Assembly: GCF_916715725.1 (NCBI RefSeq)
Contig: NZ_CAKAPD010000002.1
Location: 1 to 64,000, forward strand
Reading direction: 5' to 3'
DNA from: an uncultured Rothia sp.
Lineage (GTDB): Bacteria; Actinomycetota; Actinomycetes; Actinomycetales; Micrococcaceae
Length of the DNA: 64,000 nucleotides
The notes under the pieces were generated by a model that had not been told where the DNA came from, searched no databases, and saw only the letters and a list, made by a program, of their open reading frames with translations. Made by a program: the position numbers and the translations under genes. Shown in pieces: positions 26,205 to 35,674 of the stretch; the stretch's first letter is position 1, and the number at the start of each line of letters is the position of its first letter.

Positions 26205-27983
26205 CTACTGATCGAACTCACCCGAAGCAATCAGCTGCTCACGCACCTTACGGCGCAGAACCTTACCCAGCATCGAACGGGGCAGGTCATCCACCACCAC
26301 GATGCGGCGCGGAACCTTATAACGGGTCACCTTCGAATAGCAGTGCTCACGCAGAGTATGCTCCTGCACCACCCGGCCCGGGGCGGCAACCACAGCGGCA
26401 ACCACCATCTCACCACCGGCGGGCAGCGGAATACCGACTACCGCCGCATCCGCGACCATGTCGTGCTGCTTGAGGGCGACCTCAACCTCCGTCGGGGAGA
26501 CGTTGAAACCGCCGGTAATAATGACTTCCTTAATACGGTCGACAATCTGAATGAAGTAGTCCTCATCCAGTCGCACAATATCGCCGGTACGTAGCCAGCC
26601 CTCAGGAGTAATGGTCTTAGCCGTCTCGTCTTCACGCTTCCAGTAGCCAGCAAAACGCTGCGGGCCCTTCACCCACAGCTCGCCCTCTTCACCATCAGGC
26701 ACGTCCTCGCCGGTCTCCGGGTCCACCACACGAATATCGGTGGAGGGGAACGGAACACCAATAAAACCGGCACGGCGAGTGTCATTGAGCGGGTTGCAGG
26801 ACACCAGCGGCGCGCACTCGGTCAGGCCGTAGCCTTCCACCATGAAACCGCCGGACGCTTCCTCCCACTCGGCAACCAGCTCAGGCGGCAGGTTCATCGC
26901 ACCGGAGACCGCGTAACGGATACCCTCCAGGGACACACCGCGCTTCTTCGCCTCATCCATGAGGCGGCGATACACCGGCGGAACCGCAGGCAGAATCGTC
27001 GGGCGGGTCTTCTTCATCGCCTTCAAAATCAGGTCCATATCCACGGTCGGGAACAGCACCAGGCGGGCACGGCACAGCGACGCAATCGTCACACCCAAGG
27101 TCATGCCGTACGCGTGGAACAGCGGCAGAACCGAGTAAATCACCTCGTCATCGCCCGGGTTAATCCACGCCTCACCCATGCGGCCGTTAGACTCCAGGTT
27201 GCGGTGCGTGAGCATCACACCCTTCGGCAGACCGGTCGTGCCGGAGGTGTACTGCAGCAGCGCAATATCGTGCGCGGTCGGGCGGCGATGCGCAGGATCA
27301 ATACGCTCACTCTTCACCAGCTGAGCCCACGACACAGTACCCGGAGCGGGACCAGTCAGCTTCTCACGCGAAGCACGCGCACTCTTCAACGGCAACTTCA
27401 GCGCGGTACGCATCAGCGCAGGCATCGCCGAAATCATGTTCACCGAATAAATATGGTTCGGGCGGATATCCGCCGGAAGACCCGTAATATGCGAAGCGAT
27501 CTTATCCCACACAATCGCGACCTTCGCACCGTGATCCTCAAACATGTGGCGCAACTCCGCACCCGTGTACAGCGGGTTATGCTCCACCACAATCGCACCC
27601 AGACGCAGAATCGCGTAAAACGCCGCAATATGCTGAGGGCAGTTCGGCAGAATCAGCGCCACACGGTCACCCGCCTGCACACCCGCCACGCGCAGACCCT
27701 CCGCCGCACGCTCAATCTGATCGCCCAGCTCAGCGTAAGTGGTAGTCGCGCCAAAGAACTCCAGCGCAACCTTATGGGGTACGGTGCGAACCGCCTCGTC
27801 AATGAGATGGCTCAGCGAGGTTTCAGGCAGCTCAATATCGCGGGCAGTCCACGGAGTATAGTTCTTCAACCAGGGGCGATGCGCCAACGGATGCGCACCA
27901 GCAGCTACACCAGCGGATGCGCCAGCGGGGGATGCAGGAGCCGCCGCATCCTGCAGGTTCGTGTTCTTCTGAGCCTCAGTCAT
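26205..27983 (-). CDS. Long-chain fatty-acid--CoA ligase (AMP-forming)
   Basis: 592 residues from ATG at 27983 (MTEAQKNTNLQDA); the open frame extends 98 codons further up, but that part runs through the intergenic region and the opposite-strand microprotein region. It activates fatty acids to acyl-AMP and then acyl-CoA. AMP-binding motifs are LQYTSGTTGLPKGVMLTHRN (P-loop), VEGYGLTECAPLVS, GELWVKGPQ and GWLRTGDI, and the C-terminal catalytic Lys lies in RSMLGKVLRRKVRE. The Ala/Gly/Pro-rich N-terminus of about 40 residues is not conserved. Chain length cannot be read from sequence. It is a single gene with its own terminator. Confidence 0.9.
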   Translation of the reverse strand: MTEAQKNTNLQDAAAPASPAGASAGVAAGAHPLAHRPWLKNYTPWTARDIELPETSLSHLIDEAVRTVPHKVALEFFGATTTYAELGDQIERAAEGLRVAGVQAGDRVALILPNCPQHIAAFYAILRLGAIVVEHNPLYTGAELRHMFEDHGAKVAIVWDKIASHITGLPADIRPNHIYSVNMISAMPALMRTALKLPLKSARASREKLTGPAPGTVSWAQLVKSERIDPAHRRPTAHDIALLQYTSGTTGLPKGVMLTHRNLESNGRMGEAWINPGDDEVIYSVLPLFHAYGMTLGVTIASLCRARLVLFPTVDMDLILKAMKKTRPTILPAVPPVYRRLMDEAKKRGVSLEGIRYAVSGAMNLPPELVAEWEEASGGFMVEGYGLTECAPLVSCNPLNDTRRAGFIGVPFPSTDIRVVDPETGEDVPDGEEGELWVKGPQRFAGYWKREDETAKTITPEGWLRTGDIVRLDEDYFIQIVDRIKEVIITGGFNVSPTEVEVALKQHDMVADAAVVGIPLPAGGEMVVAAVVAAPGRVVQEHTLREHCYSKVTRYKVPRRIVVVDDLPRSMLGKVLRRKVREQLIASGEFDQ

Positions 27984-28130
27984 GCAATGATTGTGCCTTC
28001 CCGCACCCGCAGGCTTCAACTCAGCAGCGCTTCTTCCCACGCTGAAAATCACACAGCACACCCGCCCCAGATACCGCAATAAACACCGAAACACTAAGGC
28101 AGAACCCAGCAACTCTGGGATACTTAAAGC

Positions 28131-28280
28131 ATGAGTAAACGACAGCAAGACATCACTGACGAGCAGTTCAAGAAGCTCCTCCGCGAAATTTCCAAACGAT
28201 TCGCAATCGCCGGAGGAGTCGTCATCCTGTTCGGAATGGCCATCATCGCACTTGCTTACCTTCTGGGAGGAGCCCACTAA
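28131..28280 (+). CDS. Small membrane protein (49 residues) coupled to the acetyltransferase
   Basis: A 49-residue frame: a charged head (MSKRQQDITDEQFKKLLREI) and one hydrophobic segment (GGVVILFGMAIIALAYLLGG), which looks like a real single-span protein. Its stop overlaps the acetyltransferase start as TAATG, and its last codons contain the GGGAGGAG site for that gene, so the two are coupled. No strong ribosome binding site lies before its own ATG. I do not recognise the family. Confidence 0.65.
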   Translation: MSKRQQDITDEQFKKLLREISKRFAIAGGVVILFGMAIIALAYLLGGAH

Positions 28281-28942
28281 TGCACACCCCGCAGCGCCCC
28301 AACGGCGACATCTTCAACCGCATGGTCTCCGGCGCCGCCTACATGCCCGACGCCGAATGCGCCGCGCAGACTAAGCGCATCCACGCTGCAACCGTCCTCG
28401 CTGAAGAACACTACGCACGCGGCGAGCAGGCGCAGGCAATGCACGTCTACCGTGAACACCTCGGCCACCTGGGCGAGCACTCCCACATCCGCCCCGGCGC
28501 ACGCTTCGACTACGGCGTGAACACCTACATTGGCGACGGCTCCTTCTTCAACTTCGACTGCGTATTCCTGGACGTCTGCCCGATTCGTATCGGCTCCACC
28601 GTGCTCGTCGGCAACAACGTACAGTTCCTCACCCCCACCCACCCGCTCAACCCGGTCGACCGCGCCGCATACTGGGAAGGCGGCGAGCCCATCACCGTTG
28701 AAGACAACGTCTGGATTGGCGGCGGCGCTATCATCCTGGGCGGCGTGACCATCGGCAAGAACTCCGTGATTGGTGCAGGCACCGTCGTCACCGAGGATGT
28801 ACCCGAAAACTCCGTCGTGGTAGGCAACCCCGGCCGCGTCATCCGCACCCTGGACGAGAACGAACGCCCGGCATACCCGCACACCTACTCCGCAGAAGCC
28901 CTGGAAGAAGCACGCGCCTTCTACGCTGACCGCAACCGCTAA
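28280..28942 (+). CDS. Sugar O-acetyltransferase (maltose/galactoside type)
   Basis: 220 residues. It has the N-terminal Mac domain (DIFNRMVSGAAYMPDAE, then VYREHLGHLG) and a left-handed beta-helix of hexapeptide repeats (IGSTVLVGNN, VWIGGGAIILGGVTIG, VIGAGTVVT). The catalytic His lies in LTPTHPLNP. It transfers acetyl from acetyl-CoA to a sugar hydroxyl, with maltose, glucose or galactosides as usual substrates. It lies directly after the 49-residue protein, and before a membrane protein on the same strand 33 bases further on, so a three-gene unit is likely. Confidence 0.9.
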   Translation: MHTPQRPNGDIFNRMVSGAAYMPDAECAAQTKRIHAATVLAEEHYARGEQAQAMHVYREHLGHLGEHSHIRPGARFDYGVNTYIGDGSFFNFDCVFLDVCPIRIGSTVLVGNNVQFLTPTHPLNPVDRAAYWEGGEPITVEDNVWIGGGAIILGGVTIGKNSVIGAGTVVTEDVPENSVVVGNPGRVIRTLDENERPAYPHTYSAEALEEARAFYADRNR

Positions 28943-28975
28943 ATCAGCACCCAGGACTAGAATCCAAAGGATTTA

Positions 28976-30100
28976 ATGAACGCACAGAACAACACCCCGC
29001 AGCAGCGTCCGGCCGCCGCGGCGTCCACCCCCACCGAAAGTGACCTGTGGGAAGCGGCATTCTCCTCCGACGACCCCACCGTGGTCCTGACCGACGAGGA
29101 CCTAAACGCGGCACGCCGCGCGCACGAAAAGGCGCGCGAGTCGAGCGCCTCGGCGCAGTCCTCTGCGCAGTCCTCGCAGGATGCGACCCAGCCTCTCTCC
29201 GTCACTGACGCGGCTACCGCAACCCAGCCGGTCGTCTCTGCAAACGGTGCCGCTCACAGTGCAGAATCCGGTGCTGACTTGGGCGAACCCGCTACCGATA
29301 ACCTCAGTTGGCTCGACAAGCCCGCAGCCCCCAGCCCGGACAACGTACGCGGTAATGCTTCTGCGGCCCCCGCTACCGCACCGACCGCAGCGGCAAGCTA
29401 CGAGGTGCCCGCACCCGGTAACGCCCATGCGGCACCCGGCGCCCCGCAGGCTAATCCGGCGGATGATGACCACTTCGTCATCCCCACCCCCGCCGGTACC
29501 GCAGGCGCGGCGGGCGCAGAGCCCGTCCTCACCGCAGCAACCGCACTGTCCATGCAGAAGAGCCGATACTCCCGCATGCAGCTGTTGCCCGGTCTGCTCG
29601 GTTGGCTGATTACCATCTCCCTCATGGACGGTGGCCTGTGGGCTATCCAGTCGTGGCTGACCCTGACCGGTCAGAGCGAGTCCATCGAGTACGCCTCGGT
29701 GGTCTCCCGACTCTTCAGCGGCACATCAAACGCCGTACCGGTAGCGGTCGCGCTGAGCGTGCTCATCTTCTTTGCCTACCTGGTGGGCGGCTACGCAGCG
29801 GGTCGTATGGCACGATTCGCCGGCGCAAAGCAGGGCATTGCCGTGTGGCTCTGGCAGATTATGGCGCTCATCCTCGGATCCCTGGCGACCTTCCTGGCGC
29901 CTCAGCTGTTCCAGAACGGTGTTGCGTCCCTGTCCCTGCAGAAGCTCATTGCGGGCGACTTCGCGAACGGTCTGCTGGCGGTTCTGCTGGTTCTGGCGTT
30001 GAGCTTCCTCGGCGCTATCCTCGGCGGCCTGTGCGGACGCCTGTACCACCACCGCGTGGACAAGTATCCGAACGATCAGGTGGCACGCGAGGACGCCTAA
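28976..30100 (+). CDS. Membrane protein with long disordered N-terminal half
   Basis: 374 residues. Residues 1 to about 195 are acidic and Ala/Ser/Thr/Pro-rich with no fold-like pattern. About 200-360 hold four membrane segments (LLPGLLGWLITISLMDGGLW, the AVPVAVALSVLIFF region, the LWQIMALILGSLATF region and the LLAVLLVLALSFLGAILGG region). The short C-terminus ends in charged residues. AAAGGATTTA precedes the ATG. I do not recognise a family or function. It is the last gene of the likely unit with the acetyltransferase. Confidence 0.75.
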   Translation: MNAQNNTPQQRPAAAASTPTESDLWEAAFSSDDPTVVLTDEDLNAARRAHEKARESSASAQSSAQSSQDATQPLSVTDAATATQPVVSANGAAHSAESGADLGEPATDNLSWLDKPAAPSPDNVRGNASAAPATAPTAAASYEVPAPGNAHAAPGAPQANPADDDHFVIPTPAGTAGAAGAEPVLTAATALSMQKSRYSRMQLLPGLLGWLITISLMDGGLWAIQSWLTLTGQSESIEYASVVSRLFSGTSNAVPVAVALSVLIFFAYLVGGYAAGRMARFAGAKQGIAVWLWQIMALILGSLATFLAPQLFQNGVASLSLQKLIAGDFANGLLAVLLVLALSFLGAILGGLCGRLYHHRVDKYPNDQVAREDA

Positions 30101-30137
30101 CTTAGGTTTCTAAGCGCGCAACTCGGCGTTAGAGAAT

Positions 30138-30183
30138 ACAGAAAACCTCCGGTACCTTGCGTAAGGTACCGGAGGTTTTCTGT
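30138..30183. terminator. Bidirectional terminator between convergent genes
   Basis: A 21-bp perfect stem (ACAGAAAACCTCCGGTACC and beyond) around the loop GCGT. Both arms carry an AAAA/TTTT edge, so it can stop transcription from either side. Confidence 0.85.
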
Positions 30184-30254
30184 ATCTAAATATCTGTATC
30201 CTAAACAGCCTCAGCTACCCAGCAATACGGCGCTGACTAGCCAAAATGTGCCGC

Positions 30255-31730
30255 CTAGTGGTCCAGCAGCAGTGCAGGCTCCTCAAGAATCGCGGCCACA
30301 TCAGCCATGAAACGAGCCGACAGGTCGCCATCCACCACACGGTGATCGAAGGAGCCACCCAGGGTCGTCACCCAGCGAGGAATAACCTCACCATCAACCA
30401 CCCACGGCTTCTGCTTAATCGTACCGAAGGCAACAATCGCCACCTCACCGGGGTTAATAATCGGGGTACCCGTATCAATACCCAGCGAACCGATGTTCGT
30501 AATGGTCAGGGTACCGTTCGCCATCTCAGCGGGCTGAGTCTTACCCTCACGGGCGCGAGTGGTCAGGTTGTTCAGCGCAATAGCCAGCTCACGCAGGGAC
30601 AGCTCCTGAGCATCCTTAATGTTCGGAACCATCAGGCCGCGCGGGGTCGCCGCAGCAATACCCAGGTTCATGAAGTGCTTAATCTGGATTTCGCTATCGG
30701 TCCAGGTCGCGTTGACCTGCGGGTTACGCTCAGCAGCCCAAATGACCGCGGCGGCAAGCACCAGCAGCGGGGTGACCTTCACGCCCTCAAAGTGGCGGGA
30801 CTTCTTCAAGCGCTTCACGAACTCCATGGTGCGGGAGGCATCAACATCCACGAAGATGGACACGTGCGGGGCGCTAAACGCCGAAGCAACCATAGCCTTC
30901 GCGGTAGCCTTACGCACGCCACGCACAGGGATGCGCTCAATGCGGTCACCGGGGGTGGCTGCGGGCTGCCAGAACGGCTGGCGGGCGCCGCTATGCTGCA
31001 CATCGCTCAGGTGCGCCACATAGTTCATGAGGTCCTGCTTGGTCACCTGGCCGCGCGCACCGGTAGCGGTCACGTTCGCCAGGTCAACACCCAGCTCCTT
31101 TGCGGCAAGACGCACCGGAGGCGGCGCGAGGGTCGGGCGGTGCGGAACCTGCTCGGGAGCCAAAGTCGGTGCGGGAGCCGCTGCGGGCTCGGGCGCCAGA
31201 CGCTGCACCACCGAGTTCAGCGGGGTGTTCTCCACAAAGCGGGAGGCGCGCTCAGCCAGCTCGCTCAGCAGGCCCTGGTTGCGGTTCACCGAGTCGGTGG
31301 GGGTGTGCGCCACGGGTGCCTGAACAGTCGGTGCGACCGGTGCCGTAGCAGCCTGTGCGGGCTGGGATGCGGAGGCGGGGCGCTTGCGGGCGCGGCGCTT
31401 CACAGCGTCCGCCTTGGGGCCGGAGCCGACCAGTGCGGTGCCGGACTCAGCCTCTGCCGCGGCGGGTGCCGCCGGGGTTGCGGGTGCGTTGTCGCCACCG
31501 GAGATGCTGATGATCGGGGTGCCCACCTCAACGGTTTCGCCTTCGGCAACGAGCAGCGCCTCGACGGTGCCGGCGAAGGGCGAGGGAAGTTCCACGACGC
31601 TCTTCGCGGTTTCAATTTCGACGAGGACGTCGTTGATGGCGACCTCGGTGCCGACTGCCACCTTCCAGCTGAGGATTTCTGCTTCGGTCAGGCCTTCGCC
31701 CACGTCAGGGAGCGGGAAAATCTGGGACAT
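30255..31730 (-). CDS. 2-oxoacid dehydrogenase E2 (dihydrolipoamide acyltransferase)
   Basis: 491 residues. The domain order is one lipoyl domain (1 to about 78) with the lipoylated Lys in EIETAKSVVELPSPF; an Ala/Pro-rich linker; the E1/E3-binding domain near 205-245 (RLAAKELGVDLANVTATGARG); another linker; and the catalytic domain (about 260-491) with DHRVVDGD near the end. A single lipoyl domain is typical of branched-chain 2-oxoacid complexes and of some actinobacterial pyruvate complexes. The E1 genes lie just upstream; no E3 gene is here, so dihydrolipoamide dehydrogenase must be shared with other complexes. Confidence 0.9.
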   Translation of the reverse strand: MSQIFPLPDVGEGLTEAEILSWKVAVGTEVAINDVLVEIETAKSVVELPSPFAGTVEALLVAEGETVEVGTPIISISGGDNAPATPAAPAAAEAESGTALVGSGPKADAVKRRARKRPASASQPAQAATAPVAPTVQAPVAHTPTDSVNRNQGLLSELAERASRFVENTPLNSVVQRLAPEPAAAPAPTLAPEQVPHRPTLAPPPVRLAAKELGVDLANVTATGARGQVTKQDLMNYVAHLSDVQHSGARQPFWQPAATPGDRIERIPVRGVRKATAKAMVASAFSAPHVSIFVDVDASRTMEFVKRLKKSRHFEGVKVTPLLVLAAAVIWAAERNPQVNATWTDSEIQIKHFMNLGIAAATPRGLMVPNIKDAQELSLRELAIALNNLTTRAREGKTQPAEMANGTLTITNIGSLGIDTGTPIINPGEVAIVAFGTIKQKPWVVDGEVIPRWVTTLGGSFDHRVVDGDLSARFMADVAAILEEPALLLDH

Positions 31731-31829
31731 TTTTACCTCTCACTAGGGCATATACCCTATACGGAATATTCTGTGCGGGCTCGCAACCCGCCATAGCGCA
31801 ACACGCTGATACGTCAGATCAGGGAATGC

Positions 31830-32816
31830 CTAGTAGTCAAAAGCGCGGTCAACCGCCTCAAGAATACGGTCAATATCGGGCACGTACTCTTCCTCAACGC
31901 GGGACACCGGGTACGGCATGTAGTAGCCGCCCACACGAATCACCGGCGCCTGCAGGCTGTAGAAGCAACGCTCCGTAATCGCCGCAGCCAACTCACCGCC
32001 CATGCCACCGAAGGTCGGCGCCTCGTGCGCGACAATTAGGCGGCCAGTCTTCGCCACCGAAGCGGCAACGGTCGGCACGTCCAGCGGCGAAATCGAGCGC
32101 AGGTCAATGACCTCAATCGAGCGGCCATCCTCCACGGCAGCCTCTGCAGCAGCCAGAGCAACCGGCACCAGCGGACCGTACGCAACGATGGTCGCGTCCG
32201 TACCCTCACGCACCACCTGGGCGCTAAACGGATCAAAGGAGGTGTCGCTAAAGTCCACTTCACCCTTGAGCCAGTAGCGGCGCTTCGGCTCAAAAATAAT
32301 GACCGGGTCGGGGCACTCAATCGCCTTGCGGGTCATCCAGTACGCCTCGTGCGGAGTCGAGGGGGTCACAATACGCAGACCCGCGGTGTGGGCGAACAGC
32401 GCCTCCGGGGACTCGGAGTGGTGCTCCACCGAACCAATCACGCCACCGTACGGAATGCGGATGGTCACCGGCACCGTGTACTGCTTATCGGTGCGGTTGT
32501 GAATCTTCGCCAGCTGGCTCGTAATTTGGTTGTAGGCGGGGAACACGAAGCCGTCGAACTGAATCTCCGGCACGGGGCGGTAGCCACGCAGGGCCATACC
32601 GATGGAGGTGCCGATAATGCCGGACTCTCCCAGGGGCGCATCCATGACGCGGCGGTTGCCGAAGCGCGCCTGCAGGCCCTCGGTCACACGGTACACGCCA
32701 CCAAGCTTGCCGATATCCTCACCGAGCATGACGACGGTGCGGTCGGCTTCCATGGCGTCTTCCAGGCCGCGGGTAATCGCCTTGGCGAGGGTCAAACGTT
32801 CAATTTTCTCGCTCAT
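31830..32816 (-). CDS. 2-oxoacid dehydrogenase E1 beta subunit
   Basis: 328 residues. It forms the E1 heterotetramer with the alpha subunit and completes the thiamine diphosphate site. The conserved Glu lies in VVMLGEDIGKLGGVYRVTEG, and the transketolase C-terminal domain contains VSVARTGR-like segments (VAASVAKTGRLIVAHEAPTFGG). It begins two bases after the alpha stop, with GAGGAG inside the end of that gene, so the two subunits are made together. Branched-chain and pyruvate versions cannot be separated by the motifs I can read. Confidence 0.92.
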   Translation of the reverse strand: MSEKIERLTLAKAITRGLEDAMEADRTVVMLGEDIGKLGGVYRVTEGLQARFGNRRVMDAPLGESGIIGTSIGMALRGYRPVPEIQFDGFVFPAYNQITSQLAKIHNRTDKQYTVPVTIRIPYGGVIGSVEHHSESPEALFAHTAGLRIVTPSTPHEAYWMTRKAIECPDPVIIFEPKRRYWLKGEVDFSDTSFDPFSAQVVREGTDATIVAYGPLVPVALAAAEAAVEDGRSIEVIDLRSISPLDVPTVAASVAKTGRLIVAHEAPTFGGMGGELAAAITERCFYSLQAPVIRVGGYYMPYPVSRVEEEYVPDIDRILEAVDRAFDY

Positions 32817-32818
32817 GC

Positions 32819-33985
32819 TTACTCCTCTTCAAAGCCTGCAACGTAGTTACGGTAGAACTCGCGGTCGTCTTCCACCTGCTGATGCTCCTGCGCATAGACG
32901 CGGTCGAAGAAATACTCAAAGTCGGCAACCTCGGAGTTCAGCACTGCCTCACGCACGCCGTTCGCGACCTGCTGCGCAGATTCTGCAACCTCTTCAAAGA
33001 AGGCATCATCGGCGTAACCCTGCTCGCGCAGGTGCTTCTCCAGGCGAAGCATGGGGTCGCGGCGCAGGGGACCTTCCAGGTCGGCATCGGTGCGGTACTT
33101 GGTGGGGTCGTCCGCGGTGGTGTGCGGGCCGAGGCGGTAGGTCTCAGCTTCAATCAGCACGGGGCCTTCACCGGCACGGATCTTCTCCATGGCGTAGCGG
33201 GTTGCAGCCAGTACGGCGAGAACGTCGTTGCCGTCAACGCGAATACCCTCGAAGCCGTAGCCTGCGGCGCGGGTGGACACCGGAACGCGGGACTGCACCT
33301 CGAAGGGCACGGAGATAGCCCAGCGGTTGTTCTGCACGAAGAAGAGCACCGGCGCGTTATAGGAGGCGGCGAAAACCATGGATTCGTGTGCGTCACCCTC
33401 GGTGGAGGAGCCGTCACCAAAGTAGACCGCCACGGCGGGCTTCTGGGTATCTTCGGCAGGGTCGGTTGCCTGACCCTGACCGGTGCGACGGGTGCCGGTT
33501 TCAGCCTCGATGTCGGCGTCGAAGTTCAGACCCATGGCGTAGCCGACTGCGTGCAGGGTCTGGGCCGCAAGCACCTTGGTGTAGGTGTGGAAGTTGTGTG
33601 CCTTCATGTCCCAGCCGTGGGTGGTGGAGCCGCGGAAGATGGTGATCAGGTCGCGGAAGTCCACGCCACGCGTCAAGGCGACGGCGTGCTCGCGGTAGGA
33701 GGGGAAGATGTAGTCGTTGGGTGCGTAGGCGAGTGCGGAGCCGACCTGTGCGGCTTCCTGGCCTCGGCTGGGCACCCAGAGGGCGAGCTGGCCCTGGCGC
33801 TGCAGGGCGGTTGCCTCGTCGTCGAATCGGCGGGTGGTGTACATGAGGCGGTATGCCTCGCGCAGGGTGTCTGCGTTGACGTCTTCGATGTACCGGCTGT
33901 AGGTGGGGTGTTCGTGTACGGTGCCGTTTTCATCCATGAGCTGGATGCGTTCGGGCACTCCCGGGTACTTGTCGTTCTCGTGCAT
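32819..33985 (-). CDS. 2-oxoacid dehydrogenase E1 alpha subunit
   Basis: 388 residues. The thiamine diphosphate motif is GDGSSTEGDAHESMVFAASY followed by NN (about 190-220). The phosphorylation-loop region has RTDADLEG. The N-terminus (MDENGTVHEHPTYSRY) matches the actinobacterial group annotated as pyruvate or branched-chain 2-oxoacid dehydrogenase. The start has GGAGGTTAG upstream. The three genes E1 alpha, E1 beta and E2 form an operon. The hisC-like aminotransferase lies upstream on the same strand, behind a terminator. A branched-chain keto-acid complex feeding branched fatty-acid synthesis fits the lipid life style of the group, but this is inference. Confidence 0.9.
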   Translation of the reverse strand: MHENDKYPGVPERIQLMDENGTVHEHPTYSRYIEDVNADTLREAYRLMYTTRRFDDEATALQRQGQLALWVPSRGQEAAQVGSALAYAPNDYIFPSYREHAVALTRGVDFRDLITIFRGSTTHGWDMKAHNFHTYTKVLAAQTLHAVGYAMGLNFDADIEAETGTRRTGQGQATDPAEDTQKPAVAVYFGDGSSTEGDAHESMVFAASYNAPVLFFVQNNRWAISVPFEVQSRVPVSTRAAGYGFEGIRVDGNDVLAVLAATRYAMEKIRAGEGPVLIEAETYRLGPHTTADDPTKYRTDADLEGPLRRDPMLRLEKHLREQGYADDAFFEEVAESAQQVANGVREAVLNSEVADFEYFFDRVYAQEHQQVEDDREFYRNYVAGFEEE

Positions 33986-34197
33986 CTAACCTCCACACGT
34001 GACGAGGGCTTGGCCCTCAGCGGCTTGGGTTTTAGTCTCAACGTTCACCTGATGGTGCAGGGTTTGAGCTGTTCCGGTAGGCCTGTGAGGGTCTGGGCAT
34101 ATATAGTTACCAGTCTACTCTTTCCGGCTTTATCTCGCGGCAGTTACGCTGATAACGCAGTGTATTGTGCCCTGTCATTCACTATTTGAACATCATT
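33986..34197. other. Promoter region of the 2-oxoacid dehydrogenase operon
   Basis: About 210 bases without a gene, upstream of the E1 alpha start. They must carry the operon promoter. I see no clear operator or RNA element. Confidence 0.35.
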
Positions 34198-34249
34198 AAA
34201 TTAAACCTCCCATATATTCTTTTTCAGGAATATATGGGAGGTTTAATTT
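34198..34249 (-). terminator. Terminator upstream of E1 alpha, after the aminotransferase gene
   Basis: AAATTAAACCTCCCATATATTC pairs with its complement around the loop TTTTTCA; the stem is over 20 bp. AT-rich ends give it T tracts on both strands. It lies about 150 bases past the aminotransferase stop and separates that gene from the dehydrogenase operon. Confidence 0.8.
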
Positions 34250-34398
34250 AGCCATTAAGCGCTTTTTCGAGCCGCCATTTTTCCCACGCGAGAACCATTT
34301 GAAAAGCCTAAACGAACCTCGACTAGGGAAAATAGTACATTGTTCAATTAGGGTTGAATTAGGGTCAGGTGCTCACCCACTCCCCTTTACCAGAGGCT

Positions 34399-35526
34399 CT
34401 AGAGACCCTTCGCGAAGACCTCGCATAGCGAGAGGAAACGGTCGTTCGCCTCTACCTCACCGATGCTCACGCGCACGCCCTCGGTACCGAACGCACGCAC
34501 CGACAGCGCGTGCTCAGCCATCAGCTGCACAAACTCACCCGTACGCTCCCCCAGGGGCAGCCACACAAAGTTCGCGTAAGTGCTCGGGAACTCGTAGCCC
34601 AGCTCGCACAGGCGGGCGGTCACGCGCTCACGCTCAGACACCAGGTGGCTCACGCGCTCCATCACCGCATCCTCATGCTCGATGGAGGCGATAGCCGCCG
34701 CCTCCGCCAGCGCCGTCACCGCGAACGGGGTCGCCGCCACGCGCAGGTGCTGCGTAATCTGCGGATGCGAAATCGAGTAGCCCACGCGTAGACCCGCCAG
34801 GCCCTGCGCCTTGGAGAAGGTGCGCAGAATGATGACGTTCTCGTAGTCACAGTAGATATCCAGGCCGTTCAGCGGAGGCTCTTCACCCTCCTGCACGGTG
34901 GAGGCAGCGCAGAATTCGAAGTACGCCTCATCAATCACCACGGGAATGTGGGAGGGCACCTTCGCCAGGAACGCACGAATCTGGCTTTCGGTGACGGCGG
35001 GACCGGTCGGGTTGTTGGGGGTGCAGACCAGAATCAGGCGGGTGCGCTCGGTGATGGCGGCGGCCATGGCGTCCAGGTCGTGCGAGCCGTCGGGCAGGTT
35101 CGGCACCTGCACGCTGCGAGCGCCCATGATGCCGACAAGGATCGGGTACGCCTCGAAGGAACGCCAGGCGTAGATGACTTCGTCCTGAACGCCGTCGGCG
35201 TTTACGCCGGCGAAGGTTTTGAGAATCTGGTTGAGCGCGCCGAGACTACCGGCACCGGTGACGATGTCGTCAGCGTCCACACCCAGTCGTGCGGAGAGCT
35301 TCTGTCGCAGGGCGGTGGAGAGCGGGTCGGGGTAGCGGTGCGCGGTCGCAAATTCTGCGAGGACGCGCGCGACCTCAGGTACGGGGCCCAGCGGGTTCTC
35401 GTTCGAGGAGAGCTTGTACTGGGTGAGGCCTTCAACGGGTGCGGGCGGCTTGCCTGCCGCGTAGCTGGGCAGGGTGCTAAAGACGGGGCGGACCGGGATG
35501 TTGGCGTGTTCAGCTGACTGGCTCAT
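34399..35526 (-). CDS. Histidinol-phosphate / aromatic-amino-acid aminotransferase
   Basis: 375 residues, a class-I/II PLP aminotransferase of the HisC family. The substrate-side motif is KLSSNENPLGP near residue 38, the NPTGP motif is near 170, and the PLP-binding Lys lies in TFSKAQGLAGLRVGY. A Tyr-rich active-site loop is typical. In many actinobacteria a second HisC-like gene with an aromatic-aminotransferase role (Pat) sits away from the his operon and beside the E1/E2 genes, as here. I therefore prefer aromatic-amino-acid aminotransferase to a histidine enzyme, but the motifs do not settle it. Confidence 0.85.
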   Translation of the reverse strand: MSQSAEHANIPVRPVFSTLPSYAAGKPPAPVEGLTQYKLSSNENPLGPVPEVARVLAEFATAHRYPDPLSTALRQKLSARLGVDADDIVTGAGSLGALNQILKTFAGVNADGVQDEVIYAWRSFEAYPILVGIMGARSVQVPNLPDGSHDLDAMAAAITERTRLILVCTPNNPTGPAVTESQIRAFLAKVPSHIPVVIDEAYFEFCAASTVQEGEEPPLNGLDIYCDYENVIILRTFSKAQGLAGLRVGYSISHPQITQHLRVAATPFAVTALAEAAAIASIEHEDAVMERVSHLVSERERVTARLCELGYEFPSTYANFVWLPLGERTGEFVQLMAEHALSVRAFGTEGVRVSIGEVEANDRFLSLCEVFAKGL

Positions 35527-35674
35527 GGTTCCAGTATGTGCCTGCGGGCGGCTCGGAGGCTAACGCTTCTCACCTGGAGAGCAGGTCGCGAGCAAGCTGC
35601 AGCTGTGCAGGCAGCAGATACTGGCCGCAAGCGCTGTACACAAAGGCTGCGTGCAAAAGCTGTACGCAAAAATG

